Shown here one piece after another: positions 52,909 through 64,000 of a stretch of 64,000 nt of DNA (positions are counted from its first letter, which is position 1; the number at the start of each line of letters is the position of its first letter). This DNA is from Zonotrichia leucophrys gambelii. Its lineage: Eukaryota; Chordata; Aves; Passeriformes; Passerellidae. The stretch lies in assembly GCF_028769735.1 (NCBI RefSeq), contig NC_088177.1, positions 25,886,099 to 25,950,098 on the forward strand, read 5' to 3'. The position numbers were made by a program, and so were the translations under genes. Under the pieces are notes generated by a model that worked only from the letters and a program-made list of their open reading frames with translations, was not told the origin of the DNA and searched no databases.

Positions 52909-53952
52909 GAGGAGAAAGAAAGTTAATGTTTAAAGTTAGGATTCATCTTTCAAACATGTACATGTTAAATTTTACCCACATGCACTTCAGTTCAATGGGA
53001 CTGCTCATCTGAACAATTAAGGCTCCTGCCTATGCACATGGAACAGAGACTGAGGTCTCTGGGATTCATTGCAACAATGAAGGAGTCAGTCAGACATAAT
53101 GTTTCTCTTTTTTGCCTCTGTTCAATAAAGTTAAGAATTAAGTTAAAACATTCTCTTTAATGCTTTGAGAAGTTTCCAAAGTTTGTGAAATGGTCTTAAG
53201 AGTGTTCAAGGGAAAAAGAAGTAGCAGCACAAAATCTATGGACTCTGCAAAGCTTAGTGTCAATGCTCAGCAAACCACCCTTTGTATTGAAGCTGTTTAC
53301 AAGATCTCACATCTCTGCAAAAATGTTCTTCACTGATGCCTCATTTCAGCTAGGTGAGAAAGACCATATTATCAAAGAACTGCATCTCTTCTATTATGCA
53401 AAGCCAAGCAGAAGTTTTGAAAGTCTTTACATCACACACAAAGAAGAAATGTGTTTATTTTTTCTTTTTGGACTTTGGAAGTGGTCTCCAGATCTCCAAA
53501 AGGACTAGTCAGCATTCCTGGCTTCTCATTTGCATTCCTGGTAGTTACTCACTGTGTGATCTGGATGAATTAATGATTGGCTGTTGACTTTATGCACTAA
53601 TTAGGAAAAGTACACACTCTGGCTGGATGTTCTGATGTTACCTATGGTTTGTGCTTCATTTATTCTTAGGTGATGGCTTCTGTAAGCAGTACCAGGCAAA
53701 TATTAGCAATATCAGCACTGTATTTATAATCTCATTTTGGTTATGCCTGCAATAGATCACTCATCCCAAAGTAGGAGCATGCCAGGTAAGAAGTATGTTA
53801 AGCTTTGACACAACATTCAGTTTGTGAAGTGCAAATGTCTTACAGAGAAAAAGTCTAATGACAATGTCACCTTACTGTACATGTTGCACCAGGGATATTG
53901 CTATTGTATAGAGGGCAAGTACAAGCTCTTTCCTTATCCTCATGTAGTTTAT

Positions 53953-53987
53953 TAATTTCTTTCATGCTTTTAATTTCTTTCATGCTT
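53953..53987. repeat. Tandem duplication, 18-bp period
   Basis: TAATTTCTTTCATGCTT occurs twice, exactly, separated by one T. It is intronic. Confidence 0.9.
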
Positions 53988-56900
53988 CTAGTTCAGATAA
54001 AGAGGGGTTACTTCAAACACCATTTAGATCCAGTATAATATGGTCAGAAATGCTACAATGCATTCATATTTCATTGAGGTTACTTCTAATCACAGCTAAG
54101 CACTCAAACTCCAGAAGAGGTACAGGGCCAGACAATGTCTTTGACATACTCAGAATCTTCTCTGTCTTTCCTTTCAGTACATTTTATCTGGCCAAAGGAA
54201 GTCGACTGCTTATCTCCATAATGCATTTTCATCTTCTGCTACTGTAAGACTAAGCTTTTAGCTCAAGTACAAATGAATACATGCACTTTTTTTATTGGGT
54301 ACTAATTTGAATCTGTCTATCAAAACTCTGCTCTTTTGAGTCATTGAGAGTCACTAAAGTAATTTAAGCTAATCTTGTGCAATAAAAAAGCAAAGAATCC
54401 AATTTTCTCATATACTTTACATTTTACACAAGAATGTATTTATAAAAATACTGTCTGTAGAGCACAACTATCAATACAGATAGACTTCAACTACTGTTTC
54501 TTCTGAAAAGACAATTACTTTATATTCAAAATAAAATCAAGAAATATTATTTCCAAAATCAGATACATATAATCAAACAGAATCTAATCAGCATAAAAGC
54601 TTAGTAATAGTGAAGCCCACCTGGGAATAATCTAATTATGAATATTTGCTTCAGGAGAAAAAATATGCATGTTTTTGGCCCAGATTATTTGAAATGAAAA
54701 ATCTATGCCATAGTGAACTGAGGAATTCTGATACTGATTCTCAATTAGATTAAGGATTTCTTTAGTCTTTTTTGCATGAAGTAAACACCAATCATATTTA
54801 CAGACAACTAAAAACTTGACATTGCTAGACTGGGATTGGAGAACTTGAGTATAAGTTCAGTGCTGTTATGCTTTCTATTGCACACACTGCAGGCACTTCA
54901 GTGGTCACTTGCCACATTAGGAAGGCACACACTGGTAAATACACAGCACCATGTCTACAGCAACAAATAAAACCTTGCTTGTAAGCATCAACACTGCCAT
55001 GGTAAAGTATTGTTTCAACACAGTAGGTTAGTAGGCTTCTTGCAGAATGGAAGGGAACAGAGACACTGACAGCAGCTGAGATGGAATGAAGGTCAAACTG
55101 CCCACTGTATTCTGCACATATGTACATACATAGTATCTATACATACTATAGATCTGTGAATGCATGATGGCAGTAAGAAAGGTCTTAACTTTTATCCTTA
55201 CCTACTAAAGAAGAACAATTTATGGTACTAATTAAACTAGTTAATGGTACTGCCCAAGGTATTTTTCTAACAAAACTTTGAGTACTAACTGCTGTTTTAA
55301 GCAACATGCCCAATTTTCTAGCTAAATTGAACCAATGTGCATTCATCAACTTGACTGGGAGTATGTACACTGAAACCTTTCCTGGATTCTTTCCTGAATT
55401 CTCATGGGCACAGTATGTGGTCAGAGGACATTCAAGAAAACTTATGTGATTCTCAAAGTCCTGGGACGTGACCAAACTTACAGACAGTAGGCAAAACGTG
55501 TGGTACAGCCTGACAACACAATAAAAAGGTTCCTAGCCACAGGCCAAGGAATGATCATGTGGTTCTGGAAAACAGAGTGGCAGAGCAGGGACTAGACTGC
55601 TATCTGGCCACTGCCAGGAGGGCATAGGTTGGGCACCTCTGTCCAAACACAGGACTAAGGATAGGAGTGGCACACTGAGTACAGTCAGTGCTAACTATCG
55701 GAACCTGCACCTAGACAAAAATAAAACACACTTTAAAAGTTTGGAAAAGGGAAAATTCTTGTACAAACAATACTGCAATTTTCTACTGCTTCATGTTCAC
55801 CATTTTCTTTAGTCAGGTCTGTAGCTGACTAGCTGGAGACCTGACCAACTGGCTGGCTGAAGAGAGGCTGGTCACAGTCTGGTCCAGTAAGGCTTCCAGC
55901 TCCTGCATTCCAGAACAAATTGGTTCAGCTTTTTATGATTTATATGTTGTCAGAAGACATGGGCCATTTCTTTCAGATATTGTCCTTAGCAATCTCCTTA
56001 CATATCTCTTGTAGTGCACAGTTTGATGCTATTGTATGCAATCAGCCCAGTACAACAAACCTTGAATTCTCTGGGGAACAGCAGAACACTGCTGCTGCCA
56101 GGACAGTACCCCTCCATCAATACGAGGTTTTGTGCTGCCCCAGCAGATTGGCCTGCTACCACATCTGTAACTGAGATTAGAAAAAAAACTACAGAGGTGA
56201 ATTTTCTGTGAAATTTAATTATTGAGGAATTCTTCACTGATTTTATTGGTCAAAATAACCTTGTTCTACTTACATCTACTGAGGCTGGACAAGTTTATTT
56301 CTTCTTCCAGAGGTATGTTAAAGAATAGTTCTAAAATCATACACATGTTGGAAATATAGTTATCCCACAGTCTGATTCAGATCTAGTCTCCCGCATTGTT
56401 TTATGTAGCTGATATATTTCTATTGCATGTTATGTAAGAAATCTCCCCCCCCAAATCGTATTTGCTTTATCCAGAAAAGTGAAAGTGATTATAAAGAACA
56501 CAGTAGTTATTGTTCTATCTATAAAGCTTTATAGTGCTCAGTTTAACTTGAGGCCAAAGTAAGTTTCTAGAACAGCAGTAAATAAACAAGAAATCCAGGC
56601 GAAGTCAGGAACTCTGATTTCTAGCCCTTTGCTTGTATATCCAGAGATGGTAATTCACCATACAATGTTTAAAAATTTTACAGTATATATTCCATCACTC
56701 TGGACCTGCTGCTGAAGCTGCTCCATACAGACACACTGGTCAAAATCCTACCAAGCCAGTGAAGATTCCTAATGAATTCAGTGAAAAAATTCAGGTGTAA
56801 AGATGCAACTGAAAGCACGTGGAAAAAATTATGGAACATTTTCTTTGATCTCACTATGACTATCACTATCCCCAGTCATCAAGATCCTAAGGCTAGACAG

Positions 56901-59900
56901 GCTAAAAAATGGTGTCAAAACCAGGTTTTGAAACACCATGGCAAGAACTGTCTTTTTAAAGGGTTAATTTAAGATGAAACAGGATTACAGAACTTTTATA
57001 TAAGTCCCAGACCTTCCCATTTCTGAAATGCAGGCATTATTGATGTTGACAACTAATTTAATCAAGTCTCAAAGGCTTCTCAACTGAACCATTGCTTCCC
57101 TGGATGTCAGGGCTTCTGTGTATTATCCCTGTTGATACAAAATCAGTTACTTCTGCAGTAATGCAAAACATTAATTATATTTGTATCTCCGCTCTTAATG
57201 AAATAAATACTCATTCATACAAATATCCACAAACACATTTGCTTTGTCACACACTGTGACCCGCTATCCAGGCAGCTCAATTAACCACTCCTGCATCAAG
57301 GCAAGTCAGGTTGGAGTAAGGAAGACAAAGTCAAATAATAATAGATAATGCTGGTTCAGTAAAGCACTGGCCTTTACAGCTTGCTGTAAGATGAAGGAAT
57401 AAAGAAAAATGATAAAAATACAAAATCATAGTAAGACTGCATGAAATACTCTGAAATGAATATACAAGCTCTAGCACAGACTCAGAGATTTATTTTCCAC
57501 CCACTACATTCATCCTTTAGATATATTAATCCCTTAATGCAATTATTTTGAAGGAGTGGGAAATATAAGCACATTCTTTGTTAAGGACACACCAAAAAAC
57601 ATCATGGATATTCATATGAGTAAGATTATCTGAATATTCAAGAAAGTTATCTGCCCTGAAAACTCACTAGGAAATTTTAAAATAATGCTCTTCTAGGATT
57701 TGATCTTCAGAGCTACTGAATGCTTCCAATGACATACTGAGCATCTCTGACATAGTTTGTTTGGCCTTACAGCACACAGTGCCTATTAAAACTGCCAAGT
57801 AAACTACCCATTAAAACAATGGTATAATTCTCTGAATATTTCTCTATTTAAATTCTGTATATGGCGTACAGTGAAACCCCACAGTCTACTCGTTAATATT
57901 AAAAACAGCAACATCTTTTATGTGATGTATCTTTTGTTTCCTCAATATCAATAGATTTTGAATTAAATTAGTGTACAATGCAGTGTTAAGATTAATTACT
58001 ATGCAGTACTGAGAAATCATGTTTATTATAGGATTGAGAAGTTAGGCCAGAAACATGAAAATTGGGAAAGGTATCTCTTCTGAGAAAAAGGTAAAGAAAA
58101 ACTATTCTCAAGATTTGTTCTACAGAGATTGATCTATTATAAATCAAATCAGTAAATTAATTAAGACCTATTCTTAAACTTGTCTACTTCTAATTTTATT
58201 AGAGTTCAATTTGCAAGCACTTGGAGACAAAAAACATCTATGCCCCCTTGCTCATTTTCAGTACAATATAATCTGTGAAGTCTCAGATTAAAAACCAGCA
58301 TAATTCTGATTGGGTAACACCCCTTACCAAACACAGCTGTGGTAAATCTAACTTGACAATTCTCAGCTGTTGTGCTTACTGCCATGTGCAATTCCAGAGA
58401 TTCACTGACACTATTTATAGGGAGTAATTCTCAACAGTAAATAATTGTTATGCTTTATATAAAGCTTTAGCAGGACTGAGACCTTAACTTTGATCTGATA
58501 GATGGCTCTGTTTCTAGATGAGTTCCATTTTTAGGGCTATTTCAGAGCACGTTTTGGATCCTATTGCTAGTAAGTTTTATGAGTATCTGTACTACATTTG
58601 TCCTATGATGCAAAACCTTAGGACATGAAGAAAAATAAACACTGAGCTGTAAAATGCTCAAGTGCAGAACTCTAAAAAGTAATTCATCACTCTACCTCCC
58701 AAAATCAGTTAAGCTACAATTAATTGAGTTTACTGATATCCCACATCTGCAACCCAGTAAAGTTCATGACTGTTACACTGCACAGCTGTGGTTTAAAGCT
58801 TCTCTTTGCATACAACTCACTGGCAGCAGAGCAAAAACTATTTTTGTGTTTTTAACATACAGACCAGTTAGAAGTATAAAAGCCTCCATGTCCTGAGTGA
58901 AATACACAGCTACCATTAATTTTGCCAAGATTCTTACAAAATATAAATTCTAATTAATTTTTAAGTAGAGATACTGTAATTACAATGACTTTGTTTCCAA
59001 TTAATTTGACTTAAGAGTGCCTGATCTCTTACAGGTGAAAATACTAACACAAAAGTACCATTATAAGAAAATTTTATTGTGGAATAAATTAGTAAAATTA
59101 AAATGTTTTTGAGTATTTGGTTCTATTGTGATGGATGGAAATAAGAGGAAAAAATACACTAAACCCAAATGGAAGCATTCTGTATTTTAGTGAATAACAC
59201 ACACTAAACCAAGAGACCTACCACTATATATTGCCAGAGCAAGGGCCTGTGCTCAATAGGAGTGCCCAGTGACAAACATGACAGCTCAAACCTACCAGGT
59301 TCTACTGAAAACAGTGGCAAAGCACCTATGATTTTGACTTGCCAGGATTACACTCCATGTATGCCCAGCAGTACCTGTTCGTAGGACTGAAATGCAAGAA
59401 AATCTTTCCTTTGGTTTCTGACTTGTCATGAGGAATCATGTGCTATCACAGTTACACACAAGTTACACACAAGTTAAAGATAGTACTCTTGTCACCAAGA
59501 AGTGGTGAAAAGCAGTTCTCTAAAGTGGTTTAACAAAAGGCCATAGTTCTTTTGTTCTTTAGTGCTTTAGTGTGCATAAAGCTAACCTGAAACATTTTTT
59601 TCACATTTTCTCTTAGCACATGGTCCGTTAGTTGTTTGGTTTGGTAAACAAACATACACTACTTATAATTACTTTGCATCTAAGGTTTGTAAGCAAGACT
59701 AGAGACCCAAAGGCAGAAAGAACACAGACTAAACATCAATATTGAGGAGGAGAAATGACCTTTAGACAGGTGAATTATAAATAACTTGTGTCTGGAAAAA
59801 ATTCTACTTTGGACAAAAAAATTACTTTGTTAAAACATGACTAACCAAACCCTTCCTCCCAGTTGTGAAAACACTCATCCCAATTCTCTCTGACAGAGAA

Positions 59901-61194
59901 TTAATATATATTATATTTATGATTAAATATATAGGCACCACATACAAGGAGTGTTTTTAAGCAACGATATACCGTTATATATAATATAATGGATACTCCA
60001 TTACCCTAATGTGTGAGCAATACCCAATGCTACTAAAATCATTAGATATGATGTTGCTGTAGTATTTCTTCTGTTGCTTGTATTTCTTCTGTGTAGCCAA
60101 GCTAAACCCCTACTGATCCTCAGAGCAAGGACAAGGATGTTTTGCAGTGTCTCTCCTCTTCTGGTGGGAAGGATTTCCCTTTCCCCCCCTGCAGACGATA
60201 ACTTTCTCGAAGTCCTAAAGGTCTGTGAGTTATGGCAAGGACAAAAGTCTGCAGAGATTCTGTTTCAGGAGTAGAAGATCTTGTTGTGATGCAGCTTTTC
60301 TAAAAAGATAAAGTCTCAAAAACCCCCAGGGGTGCTTTGCCCAAGCAATCCAACAGTACCACCCTTTATAGGTGATGCTGCAAAAATTACTGAATATCAG
60401 GACAGTGAGCAAAATGGTCTGACTCCTCAACGGTGAAGGTACCAAGGCTGTTTTTAATTTTTCCAACAAAAATCCTCTATTTTTACAAGGGGACTCTATT
60501 TTCTACTTCATGTAATTCCTTTTCTCTCTGATGCTTTACCAGCAACAGTGATAAACCAAACCCAGAGATAATCAGGAATATATTCTATCTAAATGGGAAC
60601 ATGCATATTCATCTATAGTAGTGGCAGCACAAGAAGATCTGTCTACAGAAAAAAAGTGACAGATATGGAAGCAAATGGGAGAACTGTTAGGTTAAATCAG
60701 AATACATTCATTCAATTTTGAAGTTAAAAGGTCCCTAGAAAGTGCATATTTCAGAACACACTGAACATGACTAAATTTCCACTGGAAGATGGAAAAACAA
60801 GCTGTATATGCTACAAAATTAGTTCCAGAATGTTTAAGTTCCAATGTCTCATATGAGTAGTTGCATACTTTATTAACAATAAATTACTATTACAAATGTA
60901 AATTTAATGTCCTGCTGTTAATTTCTGGCCCTTTAAACTGCAAAGACTGCTACTGCGAAATAGAAGCATTTGTTGAGAAGGGATAAGTGTACTTGATAAA
61001 TTACAAGGATTAACATGATCTTAAATTAGTAAAAGAATTTAGCTTTTTAGTATTTATTTTCTGGATGCTGCTCAGTTTTTGACAGGGGAAGATATGACAG
61101 TTATATAAATATACTTCAAACAGAGGATCATCTCAGGGTGGGAAAGGCATCTTTTTGTTCTTTTTGGTATTTAAAGAACTACATTTTCCGTCCT

Positions 61195-61315
61195 TGTCAG
61201 CCGCACGATTTCGGTCTCGCACTCCCTCACGCCTCTGGCTTAGCACCACCCAGTGGCTGCAACGCGTACGGGAGCCCGCGCTTGGCAAAACCCAGCTACA
61301 CTGCACGTTCCAGAG
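61195..61315. other. CpG-dense patch in intron
   Basis: Around eleven CpG dinucleotides fall in about 120 bases, including caacgcgtacggg and gcccgcgcttgg, while the surrounding kilobases are AT-rich and nearly free of CpG. Overlapping open frames of about 60-110 codons on both strands here follow from the higher GC content. No known repeat family was recognised. It might be an internal promoter, a fragment of a young insertion, or an exon of another transcript. Confidence 0.5.
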
Positions 61316-63685
61316 ATGGCTGCCAGCAGATGGGAAAGTGTGCTGCCACTCATCTTCAAACAAAACATCACACATACTGCCAGAAAGGCCATTCCAAGTC
61401 AGGGTTACCTGGAAAGATGGAATATGGCTTCCCATGTAAATTACTAACTTTTGCATTAGTCAGTAATTGACCAAAAGCTGTACCAAGGTTATGAATCTTA
61501 ATCTGCTTTTTTTGTGTTTTCTTTAGGAATGAAGCGCATGTTGAGTGGAGGGAAGAGGGCTAAGAGACACGGACAGAGTACAATGGAATACATGCACACT
61601 CACTATTCTTTTGTTTACAAAAGCATCTTTGTAGAAAGTTAAAAGAATAGCATTATCTTTCTTCACAGAGCAGATGAAGTAGCATTGCCAGCAATGCCTT
61701 CTGTTCTCAGCCAAACCTTTCATTTATCTTGCAAGCTGCCAAAACTAAACCTGGCAACAATCTGATTTCAGAACACAGAGGCCCTAACACAGGATGTGAA
61801 TGTCAATTATATTGGACAGCTGGAAAAAAAGAGCAAAATCACAAAGGCTTTTGAAAAATAAAAATTATATAAGAGCTTGAAGCTATTCCTATAACACCAT
61901 GCATAGAAGCACATGCACAATAATTTTTTTTTTTTTATCAGGATGTCCTGTACCAACTTGAGAAATACAGAAAACACTTAACTTGCTGTGTGCTCTTCAT
62001 AGAAAGGTAAATGGAGGCAGAAAGCATTCCATTAATGTAAATAGGAAACAAGGAAGGAATGTAAGAATAGGTAAAACACACCAGCATGGTAACTTTACAT
62101 TAACTGCAATGAGAAGTATCTCTTACTGAACCTTCAATGCATCTCAGGCAAAATACTCAAGTTGAGTGCTGCTGCTACTGAAAATAACTCTATAATGCCA
62201 GAAAAAGATGAATTTGCATGAAGGCATCAGCGTTCTGATTTAAAAATAGCAATAAAATAAAAATTATATTTGCAATAATTAGGACTGATAACTGAGACAA
62301 GCACCTAATTGGTTTCATTCTGACAACAGCTCCAAGGTGTAAAACAGCTTGTAAAGAGGGGTATGGAGGCACATTTGACCATGTGTGAGCTTTCTTTCTT
62401 GCTCTGCTTGATCAGTATCTCTTTTACCAATTTAACACAGACTCAAAAGTAGAGTAGTAATAGATAAAAAGATCCTTTGTTCCCCACTTGGGCACAAACC
62501 AATCCTCCATCATAAACTCTATTCCATCTAAACTCATTACAGCTGAAGGAGAAGCAGATTCTTCACTGGATCCTCACCTCTCAAGGACCTCTGAAAGTGT
62601 AATTTGAGGTGAGGTAGTTGAAAGCCTTTCAATTACAGGAAGAATTACCCTGTAACAGGAACCTATCCTCTGTAGTATATAAACAGATATTATAATATCA
62701 ATTTTACGTGTGCAAAAAAAGCTCAATATAATTTTTTTTCTCCAGATGTTTTTTTTTCTAAACAGAAATGTCAAGAGAGGTTATATGCATCACCAGATGC
62801 TATGACTGGGTTACTGACAGTCGAGAAATTCAAGGCAGAGAGCTGTGCACAGGCACAGGATTGCACCTACAGCCAATGAACAATAAACCTACCCAGCACT
62901 ATCTAATGCATCTACCAAGTATTTCTATCTAAACATTCAACGTCCTCTCCATATGTCAGCTCACAGTAATTTTGCAATCTAGTACCATCCACTGTATTTA
63001 GATTTAGTATTACATACTTTTCTCACCCATCATGAAAAAGATGCTTTATAAGTATTGAGAGAAGTATTCATTTGCTGGCTTGCTGGCTTGTTTGCATGGA
63101 TGCTGCAGAACTATCATTTGCATATGGTACTGGCATTCTGGCATCTATCCATGGAGTAATCAAACTTCATCTTGCTGTTTTATTTAGCTACAGATCTGGC
63201 ACTTTCATGTAAGTCAAAGTCAACAAGCTTTAAATCAACAGAATTACTTCTAGCCTATTAGTATATGGCTTTCATAATTTGTAAGAAATGATGTATTACA
63301 TCAGTGCTTCTAAATAGATGGATATTACCTCCAAAACACCTTGATCTATATCACATGATTTATGAGCTGTAAGACACGAGAATCTACCAAGTGAGTACTG
63401 ATCTTAGTGAAGGACTAAGAACTAGAAACTCTCATATTTTTATCCTGCTCTGAGAATGAGCTCTTGCCCTACGCATCTAATAATCTCCCTTTCTCTGGAG
63501 TCAGGGAAGAATCTTGCTGCACAAGATTCATGAAAGGAAATGAAATCTTGAAATCAGAGAACAAACACTCTGGAAAGAAGACATGATAAAATAATAGAAA
63601 AAAATTTGTCCAGAATCAAGTAGGAGTTTGAGAGGAACAGGTAGCTGAAGAAGTTACAATGTCAGCAAAGCTGTGCAGAACATAC

Positions 63686-63815
63686 CTGTTTTTGTTAATG
63701 GGCTAGAGAACAGCTGCTGGAGAAGTTTGTTCTCTGAAGTTCGCAACACCACCACTATGTCAGCAGGAAGAGTGTCTCTGTTCTTCTCAAGGAATGCAGA
63801 GGCATCATATAATAC
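63686..63815 (-). CDS. MYO3B: MYO3B exon: motor, lower 50-kDa actin-binding region
   Basis: This internal exon encodes about 43 residues of a class III myosin motor, starting [12 protein letters not shown] and including [13 protein letters not shown] and [13 protein letters not shown]. In myosins this stretch forms the helix-loop-helix of the lower 50-kDa domain, which contacts actin. The acceptor (ccccaccag) follows a pyrimidine tract and the donor is CAG|gtatg. The exon is 130 bases and ends in phase 1 with a single G. That G is completed by GT at the start of the next exon to give Gly. It is the most upstream exon here; the kinase domain, nucleotide-binding loops and upper motor exons must lie beyond position 64000. 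The nearly invariant class III wording makes the family certain. Choosing B over A rests on later exons. Confidence 0.95.
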
Positions 63816-64000
63816 CTGGTGGGGGAAAACAGAATTAGAAATTTTTACGAAAAGGGTTACCTAAAACTTACTATGTTCTTTAAAACGTGAACGGTCAGGA
63901 TGACCAAGTGGACCAGCTAGATTGGTCTGACAAGCAAATGAATTACCTGCAAAGGTCTTAAAAGTGAACTAGAGCAGTGTGTTCAGAATGCAAATTGGCT
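63816..64000 (-). other. MYO3B: MYO3B intron, partial
   Basis: This is the start of the intron upstream of the most 5' exon seen. It includes a pyrimidine tract (gttttcccccaccag on the minus strand) and no further exon before the window edge. Confidence 0.85.

Larger units (their letters stand above)
49855..63685 (-). other. MYO3B: MYO3B intron (13.8 kb)
   Basis: The longest intron here, phase 1, between the actin-binding helix-loop-helix and loop 2. It holds the opposed simple-repeat tracts at 51988 and 52787, the duplication at 53953 and the CpG patch at 61195. No CR1 copy was recognised in it. Confidence 0.88.

Noticed and set aside
63673..63864. 63-codon plus-strand frame.
   Set aside because: It is the antisense shadow of the MYO3B exon at 63686-63815.

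Overview
The window is vertebrate nuclear DNA, AT-rich and mostly non-coding. It carries nine clear exons of one large gene on the minus strand, plus one possible further exon. The exons encode the C-terminal half of a class III unconventional myosin motor, its converter, an IQ-motif neck and the start of the tail. Exon 34837-34948 and the TSNQSS tail word match MYO3B better than MYO3A. The gene runs from high to low coordinates. Its kinase domain and the first part of the motor lie beyond position 64000.

Repeats point to a bird, probably a songbird. Several degenerate CR1 (chicken repeat 1) LINE copies are present. One element (33984-34125) joins a tRNA-Ile(AAU)-like head to a CR1 3' end, which is the architecture of the passerine TguSINE1 family.

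Layout: 1-15625 has no recognised gene but holds two CR1 copies and scattered simple repeats. It is either the rest of the MYO3B tail and 3' region or intergenic. 15626-15760 is a possible terminal exon. 17107-33748 carries tail and IQ-neck exons. 34837-49854 carries the converter, SH2/SH1 region and loop 2. 63686-63815 carries the actin-binding helix-loop-helix of the lower 50-kDa domain. Splice phases are consistent from exon to exon, so the reading frame is continuous through all nine exons.

I saw no operon, CRISPR array or obviously new molecular system. The points most worth a second look are a complete third IQ motif on a separate exon, the tRNA-Ile/CR1 SINE, a perfect 17-bp hairpin and a perfect IR-1 nuclear-receptor-type palindrome in introns, a CpG-dense patch in a long intron, and a possible alternative short C terminus. 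Coding calls come from reading splice junctions by eye and comparing with recalled family sequence; no alignment was run.
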